In this document: positions 1-5,404 of the stretch, piece after piece | Position numbering within the stretch: position 1 is the stretch's first letter | Layout of the letters: every line of letters starts with the position of its first letter | NCBI GenBank assembly: GCA_013693815.1 | Contig: CP059259.1 | Coordinates: forward strand, 945,919 to 951,938 | DNA: 6,020 nt | From: Nocardioidaceae bacterium | Lineage (GTDB): Bacteria; Actinomycetota; Actinomycetes; Propionibacteriales; Nocardioidaceae | Direction of reading: 5' to 3' | Made by a program: the position numbers and the translations under genes | Notes under the pieces: model-generated | Database searches by the model: none | The model's input: the letters and a program-made list of their open reading frames with translations, nothing else | What the model was told of the DNA's origin: nothing

Positions 1-348
1 CCCCGCACCGTGGTGTGCGTGCTCACCCACGATCCCAAGTTCGATGTGCCCGCGTTGATGCAGGCATTCCGGCTGCCCGAGGGCGCCTACATCGGCGTGA
101 TGGGATCGCGCCGTACCCACGAGGACCGCCTCCGCCGGCTCCGTGAGGCCGGCGCCACCGAGGAGCAGTTGGCCCGGATGCACAGCCCGATCGGCCTGGA
201 TCTCGGTGCTCGTACGCCGGAAGAGACGGCAGTGTCGATCGCGGCGGAGATCATCTTGACCCGGTGGGGAGGCTCCGGTTCCAAGCTCCGGGAGGAGTCC
301 GGTGCGATCCACCGGGACCCTGTCGCCGACGAGCCCGTCCTGGCCTGA
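1..348 (+). CDS. xdhC: XdhC/CoxI-family molybdenum hydroxylase maturation protein, C-terminal part (5'-truncated by window)
   Basis: The frame is open from the first base of the window and ends at TGA 346-348, giving 115 visible residues. The GTG at 10 is internal, because the frame continues upstream as P-R-T. The visible part matches the C-terminal Rossmann-like domain of XdhC proteins. It has a THDPKFD segment, then YIGVMGSRRT, then a charged helix (EDRLRRLREAG), then the signature HSPIGLDLGARTPEETAVSI followed by AAEI. In this family the protein binds molybdenum cofactor, supports its sulfuration and inserts it into xanthine dehydrogenase or related Mo-hydroxylases in the cytoplasm. The last ~25 residues are low-complexity and polar. 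The N-terminal XdhC/CoxI domain and the partner enzyme genes would lie to the left of the window. The gene is convergent with the FAD oxidase, with 45 bp between them. Which Mo-hydroxylase it serves (xanthine dehydrogenase or a CO dehydrogenase-like enzyme) cannot be told from this fragment. Confidence 0.88.
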   Translation, partial: PRTVVCVLTHDPKFDVPALMQAFRLPEGAYIGVMGSRRTHEDRLRRLREAGATEEQLARMHSPIGLDLGARTPEETAVSIAAEIILTRWGGSGSKLREESGAIHRDPVADEPVLA

Positions 349-393
349 GCCTCTCGATCCGCTGGGCTCACCCAGTCGTAACGACAGCCCCTA
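349..393. terminator. Possible bidirectional terminator between convergent xdhC and FAD oxidase genes
   Basis: The 45-bp gap between the two convergent stop codons holds two short inverted repeats. CTGGG-CTCA-CCCAG at 362-375 has a 5-bp stem and 4-nt loop. It is followed at once by the overlapping GTCGT-A-ACGAC at 375-385. Neither has a T-tract, so this is not a classic intrinsic terminator. The position between convergent genes is the main support. The repeats are short enough to occur by chance. Confidence 0.25.
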
Positions 394-1758
394 CTACAGG
401 GCGGCTCCGGGGTTGAGGATCCCGTGCGGGTCCAGGGCGTCCTTGATGCGGTGGTTGAGCGCCAATGCGTCGGGTCCGAGATAGTCGGCCAGCCAGGGCT
501 TCTTGAGTCGGCCGACACCGTGCTCTCCGGTGATGGTGCCGCCCAGGCTGATCGCCAGCCGCATCACCTCGTCGTACGCCCTTTCCGCCCGCGCCGCGAT
601 GTCGGGGTCACTCGCATGGGTCACGATCAGTGGGTGGGTGTTGCCGTCCCCGGCATGGGCGACCATCGCGATGGTGACCTCGCGGTTCGCGGCGATCGCG
701 GCGACGCCCTTGACGAGAGCGCCGAGCTGCGGGAGGGGCACCCCGACATCCTCCAGCAGCAGCGGGCCCATCGCTTCGACGGCATCGATCGTGATCCTGC
801 GGGCCACGACGAACTGCTCGCCTTCCGCGGGGTCGGTGGTGGAGAAGGTCTCGCTCGCCTGGTTCGCAGTGCACAGTTCGGTGATCAGCTCGATCTCGGC
901 TGCGGCATACTCGCCCGGCTCGTCGGACTGGATGACCAGTAGCGCCTCCGCGTTACGGTCCAGGCCCATCTTGGTGAGATCCTCCACGGCGTTGATGGAG
1001 GTCTTGTCCATCAGCTCCAACATGGAGGGCCGTAGCCGGGCGGTGATGTCCAGGACAGTCTGGGTAGCGCTCTCGATGCTGGGGAACGTCGACACCAACG
1101 TGGCGGGCTTGCGCGGCGCGGGTAACAGTCGGAGCACGACTTCGGTGACGATGCCCAGCGTTCCCTCGCTGCCGACGAAGAGCTTGGTCAGCGACAGGCC
1201 GGCGACGTCCTTTTGGCGCGGACCGCCGAGAGTGACGGCGGTTCCATCGGCGAGTACGACGGTCAGGCCCAGCACATAGTCGGTGGTAACGCCGTACTTC
1301 ACGCAGCACAGCCCACCGGCATTGGTTGCGATGTTGCCGCCGATGCTGCAGATCTCGTACGACGATGGGTCGGGCGGGTACCACAGCCCGTGCGCGGCGG
1401 CGGCTTGCTTGACCTCGGTGTTGAGTAGACCGGGCTGCACGGTTGCGGTGCGGGTGCTCGGGTCGACGGTGATCGCGCGCATACGCTCGGTGGAGATCAC
1501 CAGGCAGCCCTCGACAGCAGTCGCGCCGCCGGACAGCCCCGAACCCGCGCCGCGAGGAACGATGGGGAGTCGGTGAGCAGCAGCGAAGCGGACCGCTTCT
1601 TGCACGTCACTGGTGGACTCCGCGCGTACGACTGCCAGCGGCATTCCGGCGTCGGGGTCGAGTGCCCGGTCCCATCGGTAGCTCGCCATCCGATCCGGAT
1701 CGGTCAGCACACGTTCATCGCCCAGCGCCTGCAGCAAACCGGACAGGTCGATGGTCAT
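394..1758 (-). CDS. glcD: FAD-linked 2-hydroxyacid oxidase/dehydrogenase, GlcD (glycolate oxidase subunit / D-lactate dehydrogenase) family
   Basis: This is a complete 454-residue protein, the usual length for GlcD-type flavoproteins. Residues ~35-175 form the PCMH-type FAD-binding domain, with PRGAGSGLSGGA (68-79), GGNIATNAGG (140-149) and GSEGTLGIVTE (196-206). Residues ~212-453 form the FAD-oxidase C-terminal domain, with LLEDVGVP (334-341), HAGDGNTHP (368-376), TGEHGVGRLK (410-419) and a terminal DPHGILNPG. In related D-2-hydroxyacid dehydrogenases the two His of HxGDGNxH and the Glu of GEHG bind the active-site metal. Here these are H368, H375 and E412. The family oxidises glycolate, D-lactate or other D-2-hydroxyacids to 2-oxoacids and passes electrons to a cytoplasmic or membrane acceptor. 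Glycolate is the attractive substrate because malate synthase, which consumes glyoxylate, is encoded nearby. No GlcE or GlcF gene is in the window, so D-lactate dehydrogenase is a real alternative. I chose ATG 1758 because a strong ribosome-binding site precedes it. The 23-residue extension to ATG 1827 has no such site and no family similarity. The gene lies downstream of and co-oriented with the IclR gene (85-bp gap). Confidence 0.9.
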   Translation of the reverse strand: MTIDLSGLLQALGDERVLTDPDRMASYRWDRALDPDAGMPLAVVRAESTSDVQEAVRFAAAHRLPIVPRGAGSGLSGGATAVEGCLVISTERMRAITVDPSTRTATVQPGLLNTEVKQAAAAHGLWYPPDPSSYEICSIGGNIATNAGGLCCVKYGVTTDYVLGLTVVLADGTAVTLGGPRQKDVAGLSLTKLFVGSEGTLGIVTEVVLRLLPAPRKPATLVSTFPSIESATQTVLDITARLRPSMLELMDKTSINAVEDLTKMGLDRNAEALLVIQSDEPGEYAAAEIELITELCTANQASETFSTTDPAEGEQFVVARRITIDAVEAMGPLLLEDVGVPLPQLGALVKGVAAIAANREVTIAMVAHAGDGNTHPLIVTHASDPDIAARAERAYDEVMRLAISLGGTITGEHGVGRLKKPWLADYLGPDALALNHRIKDALDPHGILNPGAAL

Positions 1759-1763
1759 GCGAT

Positions 1764-1771
1764 CCCCTTCC
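1764..1771 (-). promoter_or_regulatory. Ribosome-binding site of the FAD oxidase gene
   Basis: The minus strand reads GGAAGGGG, then 5 nt (ATCGC), then ATG at 1758. This purine-rich Shine-Dalgarno match is what decides the start codon of the GlcD-type gene against the upstream in-frame ATG at 1827. Confidence 0.65.
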
Positions 1772-1843
1772 GAGGACACGAGCGGAGTGAGGCCCCCAGC
1801 AACCAGCACAGGGAGTGGGCTGAGCATGACCGATTCAGGATGG

Positions 1844-2659
1844 TCATCGAGAATTGCCTTTCGGAGTGGACTGGGTCAGGTCGGTCGCCAGCTGCTCGGC
1901 TGCTCGGGTCAGGGCCGGGATGGCGTCATCGAGGAGTTTGTCAGTCATCCGGGTCAGTGGGCCAGATACCGAGACCGCGGCGTGCGCGCCCTGGGGTGGG
2001 CAGCGCAACGGCGATACAGCGAACGCCGAGTTCCTGCTCCTGCTCATCCAGGGAGTACCCGCGCGCCCTGATCTTGGCGAGGTCCTCGAGCAGATCTGGT
2101 TCGGTGACCAGCGTATGGGGAGTGTGTGTGTTCAGGCCCACCCGTCGCACTCGGCCGAGCGCCTCGTCATCGCCGAGTTGGGCGAGTATCGCCTTGCCCA
2201 CTCCCGTGCTGTGCAGCTCCACTTGGCGGCCGACCTCGGTGAACATCCGCATCGAGTGCGCAGAGGGTGACTGGGCGACGTATTCCGCATGGTCGCCGGA
2301 CAGAACGGCGAGGTTGGCGCTCTCGCCGATCTGCTCGACCAGTCCGCGTAGCACTGTGGCGGTGTTGGCGCCGACCAGTCTGCCCGCGGATGTGCCAAGT
2401 GGCATGAGCCGGAAACCCAGGGCGTACCGGCGGTTGGGTAGCTGCCGCATCCAGCCACGGTCGACCAAGGTTCGCAACAGCCGGTGGATAGTCGGGAGCG
2501 GGAGGCCACCGAGATCGGCGATCTCCGCGATGGACAGGTGCCCACCGTGATCCGCGACCAGTTCGACCAGATCGAGGGCGCGATGCACGGACTGGACGCC
2601 CCGGGAGATCGATCAGGAACTCGGCTAGAGGATCGGGTGGGCGCAACCGAATTGACCAT
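1844..2659 (-). pseudogene. IclR-family transcriptional regulator, interrupted by two compensating single-base frameshifts (pseudogene or sequence error)
   Basis: IclR-type similarity runs across three segments in two frames. ATG 2659, with AAAGG 8 nt upstream, opens MVNSVAPTRSSSRVPDRSPG. A one-base shift at the C-run 2599-2602 is needed to reach VQSVHRALDLVELVADHGG, the start of the IclR winged HTH. The recognition region LSIAEIADLGGLPLPTIHRLL follows, then the effector-binding domain with STGVGKAILAQL and LGVRCIAVALP. A second one-base shift at the G-runs 1993-2000 then returns to the first frame for GAHAAVSVSGPLTRMTD and the C-terminal helix, ending at TGA 1844-1846. The net shift is zero and the repaired product is 271 residues, normal for IclR proteins. 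As read, the longest product starts at GTG 2588 and ends at 1941 (215 residues). It would lack the N-terminal HTH edge and the last part of the effector domain. The middle frame has a TGA ten codons before GTG 2588, so GVQSV cannot be translated in that frame. IclR proteins are cytoplasmic repressors or activators that sense small acids. Position between the oxidase and divergent malate synthase suggests control of glyoxylate metabolism, as for IclR and AllR elsewhere (inference). Confidence 0.82.
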
Positions 2660-2667
2660 GTCACCAG

Positions 2668-2672
2668 CCTTT
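2668..2672 (-). promoter_or_regulatory. Ribosome-binding site of the IclR-family gene
   Basis: The minus strand reads AAAGG, then 8 nt (CTGGTGAC), then ATG at 2659. This spacing favours ATG 2659 over the overlapping GTG 2664, which lies only 3 nt from AAAGG, and over GTG 2588, which has no convincing site. It supports the original regulator starting in a different frame from its HTH core. Confidence 0.5.
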
Positions 2673-2680
2673 GGATAGCT

Positions 2681-2718
2681 TTTCCATAATCATTACATAA
2701 GTTTCCATATTATGGAAA
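2681..2718. promoter_or_regulatory. Nested inverted repeats, probable IclR-type operator in the divergent control region
   Basis: TTTCCATATTATGGAAA at 2702-2718 is a perfect palindrome with 8-bp arms around a central T. A further half-site, TTTCCATAAT, lies at 2681-2690. It is a perfect 10-bp inverted repeat of ATTATGGAAA at 2709-2718. Its first 8 bases also repeat 2702-2709 directly, exactly 21 bp away, about two helical turns. So there are three half-sites on one face of the DNA. IclR-family regulators typically bind AT-rich palindromes of about this size, often with TGGAAA/TTTCCA half-sites, and often at more than one site. The region is only about 29% G/C (2671-2740, counted by hand), against GC-rich coding DNA on both sides. 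It lies between the IclR-family gene and malate synthase, where it could control both. Binding by this regulator is inferred. Confidence 0.65.
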
Positions 2719-2724
2719 TATGAT
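2719..2724 (+). promoter_or_regulatory. Candidate -10 element of the malate synthase promoter
   Basis: TATGAT matches the -10 consensus at five of six positions and directly abuts the palindrome at 2702-2718. It would place the transcription start near 2731, leaving a leader of about 20 nt with the ribosome-binding site. At 17-18 bp spacing the -35 position reads CATAAG or ACATAA, a poor match, so the palindrome would fill the promoter spacer. A regulator bound there would block polymerase. This is assigned by eye only. Confidence 0.4.
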
Positions 2725-2737
2725 TGTAGAAACAGGC

Positions 2738-2743
2738 AAAGGA
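2738..2743 (+). promoter_or_regulatory. Ribosome-binding site of malate synthase
   Basis: AAAGGA lies 7 nt before ATG 2751. It supports that start, which also gives the N-terminus expected for malate synthase G. Confidence 0.6.
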
Positions 2744-2750
2744 TCCAGAG

Positions 2751-4931
2751 ATGGCAGAGCACCTCCCTATAGCCGGCTTGGCCGTTCACCCGGCGCTGTA
2801 CGACTTCGTGGTCGATGAGGCGCTTGTCGGCTCTGGGGTCGATGCCGACGAGTTCTGGACCGGTCTCGCTGAGGCCGTGCGCGACCTCGGCCCCCGCCAC
2901 CGTGAGTTGCTCGCTCGGCGTGAGGAGTTGCAGCAGGCGGTGGACGAGTTCCACCGCGGCAATCCCGGTCCCGTAGCCGATCCGGCCGGATACGAGACGA
3001 TGCTGCGTGAGCTCGGCTACCTGGTCGAGGCTCCCGAACCGTTCACGGTGACCACCAGTGGTGTCGACCCCGAGGTCGCCACGATGGCAGGTCCGCAGCT
3101 CGTGGTGCCGATCCTGAACGCCCGCTTTGCCACCAACGCGGCCAATGCTCGTTGGGGATCGCTGTACGACGCGCTGTACGGCACCGATGTCATTTCCAGC
3201 GAGGGCGACCTGGCTCCAGGCACGGCGTACAACCCGGTCCGTGGCGCCGAGGTGATCAGGCGAGCCCGCCAACTCCTGGACGACATCGTTCCGCTGGCGG
3301 GTGCCTCGCATGCCGATGCGGTCGGCTACACCGTCGACGATGCCGGCCTAGCAGCGGCTCTGGCTGAAGGTTCGGTCAAAGAGTCGGTTCGTCTGGCCGA
3401 CCCGGCCCAGCTCGTCGGCTACCGAGGTGAGCGCTCTGCGCCGACGGCGCTGGTGCTGGTCCGCCACGGCCTGCACCTGGAGATCCTGATCGACCGTGAT
3501 CACCCGGTCGGGTCCACCGATCGCGCCGGGGTCAGTGACGTGATCCTCGAGTCGGCACTGACCACGATCATGGATCTGGAGGACTCGGTCGCGGCAGTCG
3601 ATGCCGACGACAAGGTGCTCGGCTACCGCAACTGGCTGCTGTTGATGCAGGGAACGCTGTCCGATGAAGTCACCAAGGGCGGGCGCACCTTCACCCGCGT
3701 GATGAACCCGGACCGCACCTTCACCAACCTGGCCGGCGACACCGTGACCCTCCCCGGTCGCGCCGTGCTGTTCATCCGGCAGGTGGGCCATCTGATGACC
3801 ACCGACGCGGTTCTCGACGCCGATGGCCGGCCGGTTCCCGAGGGTCTGCTCGATGCCTTCATGACCGGGTTGGGGTCGTGTCATGACCTGCGTGGTGACA
3901 CCAAGCTGCGCAACTCCCGCACCGGCTCGATGTACGTCGTCAAGCCCAAGATGCATGGTCCCGACGAGGTCGCGCTCACTGTCGAGCTACTCGAGCGAGT
4001 CGAGAACACCTTGGGCATGGAGCCGCTGACCATCAAGGTCGGGATCATGGACGAGGAGCGGCGCACCACGCTGAACCTCGCGGCCTGCATCAACGTCGCG
4101 CGGGAGCGCATCGCGTTCATCAACACCGGGTTCCTGGACCGCACCGGGGACGAGATCCACACCAGCATCCACGCCGGACCGATGGTGCCCAAGAACCAGA
4201 TGAGGTCCGAGGTCTGGATCGACGCCTACGAGAAGAGCAATGTCGATGTCGGGCTCGCCTGCGGGCTGGCCGGCAGGGCTCAGATCGGCAAAGGCATGTG
4301 GGCAGCGCCCGACAACATGGCCGCGATGCTCGAGCAGAAGATCGGACACCCGCTCGCCGGCGCCACCACCGCATGGGTTCCCTCTCCCACTGCCGCGACC
4401 CTGCATGCCGTCCACTATCACCAGATCGATGTGCAGGTGCGCCAAACCGAGATCGCCGCCGAGGGCACGCGGACGACCCTGACCGACCTGCTCACGATCC
4501 CGCTTGGCGATCCGGCGGAGTGGGACGAGCAGACCAGGCTCGCAGAGCTGGACAACAACGTGCAGAGCACTCTGGGGTACATCGTGCGATGGGTCGATAC
4601 CGGCGTCGGTTGCTCCAAGGTCCCCGACCTGTCCGGAACGCCGCTGATGGAGGACCGCGCCACCTGCCGGATTTCCTCCCAGCACGTCTCGAACTGGCTG
4701 ATGCACGGAGTCATCACCACCGACCAGGTCGAGGACAGCTTGCGGCGCATGGCGGTCCTGGTGGACGAGCAGAATGCAGGCGACCCGGCATACCGGCCGA
4801 TGGCGCCCAGCTATGACGGCCAGGCGTTTCAGGCTGCGCGGGAGTTGCTCCTCGACGGCGCCGCCCAGCCCAACGGCTACACCGAGCCGGTCCTGCACCG
4901 CCGCCGTGCCACTCTGAAACAACAGGACTGA
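2751..4931 (+). CDS. glcB: Malate synthase G
   Basis: This is a complete 726-residue protein, the usual length for the monomeric G isoform (about 720-740); the A isoform is about 530. It condenses glyoxylate with acetyl-CoA and water to malate and CoA in the cytoplasm, the second step of the glyoxylate shunt and the entry point for glyoxylate from glycolate or ureides. The TIM-barrel core is clear. [13 protein letters not shown] carries the catalytic Arg (R343). [13 protein letters not shown] carries the metal-binding Glu (E435). [12 protein letters not shown] carries the metal-binding Asp (D463). [14 protein letters not shown] carries the catalytic base Asp (D635). C621 in VGCSKVPD corresponds to the active-site-proximal Cys of the E. 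coli and M. tuberculosis enzymes. The G-specific inserted domain lies between the N-terminal helices and the second half of the barrel. No frameshift or missing key residue is seen. The start is supported by AAAGGA. The gene is divergent from the IclR-family regulator and probably under its operator. Assignment to isoform G is secure. Confidence 0.97.
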   Translation: MAEHLPIAGLAVHPALYDFVVDEALVGSGVDADEFWTGLAEAVRDLGPRHRELLARREELQQAVDEFHRGNPGPVADPAGYETMLRELGYLVEAPEPFTVTTSGVDPEVATMAGPQLVVPILNARFATNAANARWGSLYDALYGTDVISSEGDLAPGTAYNPVRGAEVIRRARQLLDDIVPLAGASHADAVGYTVDDAGLAAALAEGSVKESVRLADPAQLVGYRGERSAPTALVLVRHGLHLEILIDRDHPVGSTDRAGVSDVILESALTTIMDLEDSVAAVDADDKVLGYRNWLLLMQGTLSDEVTKGGRTFTRVMNPDRTFTNLAGDTVTLPGRAVLFIRQVGHLMTTDAVLDADGRPVPEGLLDAFMTGLGSCHDLRGDTKLRNSRTGSMYVVKPKMHGPDEVALTVELLERVENTLGMEPLTIKVGIMDEERRTTLNLAACINVARERIAFINTGFLDRTGDEIHTSIHAGPMVPKNQMRSEVWIDAYEKSNVDVGLACGLAGRAQIGKGMWAAPDNMAAMLEQKIGHPLAGATTAWVPSPTAATLHAVHYHQIDVQVRQTEIAAEGTRTTLTDLLTIPLGDPAEWDEQTRLAELDNNVQSTLGYIVRWVDTGVGCSKVPDLSGTPLMEDRATCRISSQHVSNWLMHGVITTDQVEDSLRRMAVLVDEQNAGDPAYRPMAPSYDGQAFQAARELLLDGAAQPNGYTEPVLHRRRATLKQQD

Positions 4932-4952
4932 AAGAACAGGCCCGAAGAGGTA

Positions 4953-4986
4953 GCACAGGCTTGGAGCTCGGGCGCATAACCTGTGC
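4953..4986. promoter_or_regulatory. Dyad over the Mop-regulator promoter/start, possible autoregulatory operator
   Basis: GCACAGG (4953-4959) and CCTGTGC (4980-4986) are perfect 7-bp inverted arms separated by 20 bp. The right arm overlaps the candidate -10 and the region just before the start codon of the HTH/Mop gene. Such a position would suit autoregulation. Alternatively, the dyad could form a weak hairpin terminating malate synthase transcripts, although the loop is long and there is no T-tract. Neither role is shown by the sequence alone. Confidence 0.35.
4977..4982 (+). promoter_or_regulatory. Candidate -10 of a leaderless promoter for the HTH/Mop regulator
   Basis: TAACCT fits the actinobacterial -10 pattern TANNNT and lies 6 nt before ATG 4989. 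This is the spacing expected if transcription starts at the A of the start codon. No Shine-Dalgarno sequence is well placed for either GTG 4983 or ATG 4989 (the nearest GGAG, at 4963-4966, is too far). No clear -35 is visible. Confidence 0.4.
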
Positions 4987-4988
4987 CC

Positions 4989-5360
4989 ATGGAGTATCTG
5001 CGGATCGGTGAAGTGGCCAAGGCCTGTGGCGTCAGCATCGACACCCTGCGCAGATGGGAGAGCGAGGGCCGGGTCGTCTTCGAGCGGATCGGCAACCAGC
5101 GGGTCCTGCCCCGCGAGCGGCTCAGCGAACTGCTCGGCGCCAATCCCGCTCCGCCGTCTCCCTCGAGTGCCCGCAACCGACTGGCCGGCGTGGTCGTCGG
5201 GATCAAGAAGGACCCGGTGATGAGCCAGGTCGAGATGGCTTGTGGCGACTACCGAGTGGTTGCGCTGGTCAGCACCGAGTCGGTCGACGAGCTCGGCTTG
5301 GAGATCGGCAGCCCAGCCACCGCGGTCATCAAGGCGACCAACGTGGTGGTCGAACGCTGA
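4989..5360 (+). CDS. MerR-type HTH protein fused to a molybdate-binding Mop/TOBE domain (molybdenum-responsive regulator)
   Basis: This is a 123-residue two-domain protein. Residues 1-50 are a MerR/excisionase-type winged helix (YLRIGEVAKACGVSIDTLRRWE, then GNQRVLPRERLSELL). A short Pro/Ser linker follows (51-59). Residues 60-122 are a single Mop (molbindin/TOBE) domain. It has the conserved SARN start (60-63), LAGVVVGI, a ST-ES-V-ELGLEIGS segment (95-108) and IKATNV (114-119). Mop domains bind molybdate or tungstate oxyanions, usually at the interface between subunits, so oligomerisation is expected. The fusion suggests a transcription factor sensing molybdate, as ModE does with a different HTH. 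In other actinobacteria such proteins often sit beside modABC transporters; none is visible here. The start could also be GTG 4983, two codons earlier. I prefer ATG 4989 because of the leaderless-type -10. The gene lies 57 bp after malate synthase. Its TGA (5358-5360) is part of a palindrome shared with the convergent pmt stop codon. Confidence 0.87.
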   Translation: MEYLRIGEVAKACGVSIDTLRRWESEGRVVFERIGNQRVLPRERLSELLGANPAPPSPSSARNRLAGVVVGIKKDPVMSQVEMACGDYRVVALVSTESVDELGLEIGSPATAVIKATNVVVER

Positions 5361-5376
5361 TCCAGCGGCTGGATCA
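5358..5376. terminator. Perfect palindrome spanning both convergent stop codons, candidate bidirectional terminator
   Basis: TGATCCAGC-G-GCTGGATCA has perfect 9-bp arms and, as RNA, would form an 8-bp stem with a 3-nt loop. Its first three bases are the TGA of the HTH/Mop gene, and its last three, on the minus strand, are the TGA of the Pmt gene. Only 13 bp separate the two genes. The hairpin would appear identically in both transcripts. There is no T-tract on either side, so if it terminates transcription it is of the tail-less kind often proposed in actinobacteria. Confidence 0.5.
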
Positions 5377-5404
5377 GATCCAGCGGCGGAACCAGATCCG
5401 CTGG
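5359..5404. repeat. Short direct and inverted GATCCAGCGGC repeats at the 3' end of pmt
   Basis: GATCCAGCGGC (11 bp) occurs at 5359-5369 and again at 5377-5387, an 18-bp period. Its core CCAGCGG is inverted as CCGCTGG at 5398-5404. The second copy encodes the Arg-Arg-Trp-Ile end of Pmt. The first lies just past its stop codon and inside the palindrome. A small local duplication is one explanation. Several alternative hairpins are possible. Confidence 0.4.

Noticed and set aside
1759..1827. N-terminal 23-residue extension of the FAD oxidase from ATG 1827
   Set aside because: There is no Shine-Dalgarno sequence before it, and a strong GGAAGGGG precedes ATG 1758, where family similarity begins.
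1573..2550. A 325-codon open frame on the + strand opposite the oxidase 5' end and the IclR gene
   Set aside because: It crosses two recognisable minus-strand genes and their gap. Its product is Arg/Ser/Pro-rich with no recognisable domain, as expected of antisense frames in GC-rich DNA.
1941..2588. A simple intact IclR gene from GTG 2588 to the stop at 1941
   Set aside because: The family-typical GVQSV lies just upstream in the same frame but behind a stop codon. The family-typical C-terminus continues in another frame to 1844. The simple reading leaves both ends truncated.
2681..2718. A riboswitch or RNA leader hairpin in the malate synthase transcript
   Set aside because: The likely transcription start lies downstream of the repeats, so they would act as DNA sites. 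No conserved riboswitch core is visible.
2661..3311. A 216-codon - strand frame covering the malate synthase start and the intergenic operator
   Set aside because: It reads through the palindromic control region and antisense to malate synthase. No ribosome-binding site or domain is seen. It ends at the IclR start region only by chance.
3987..4922. A 311-codon open frame on the - strand inside malate synthase
   Set aside because: It lies entirely opposite a fully conserved enzyme, has no family resemblance, and its composition mirrors the complementary codons.
4983..4988. GTG 4983 as start of the HTH/Mop gene
   Set aside because: It is possible, adding only two residues, but ATG 4989 fits a leaderless TANNNT promoter better. 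It is kept as an alternative.
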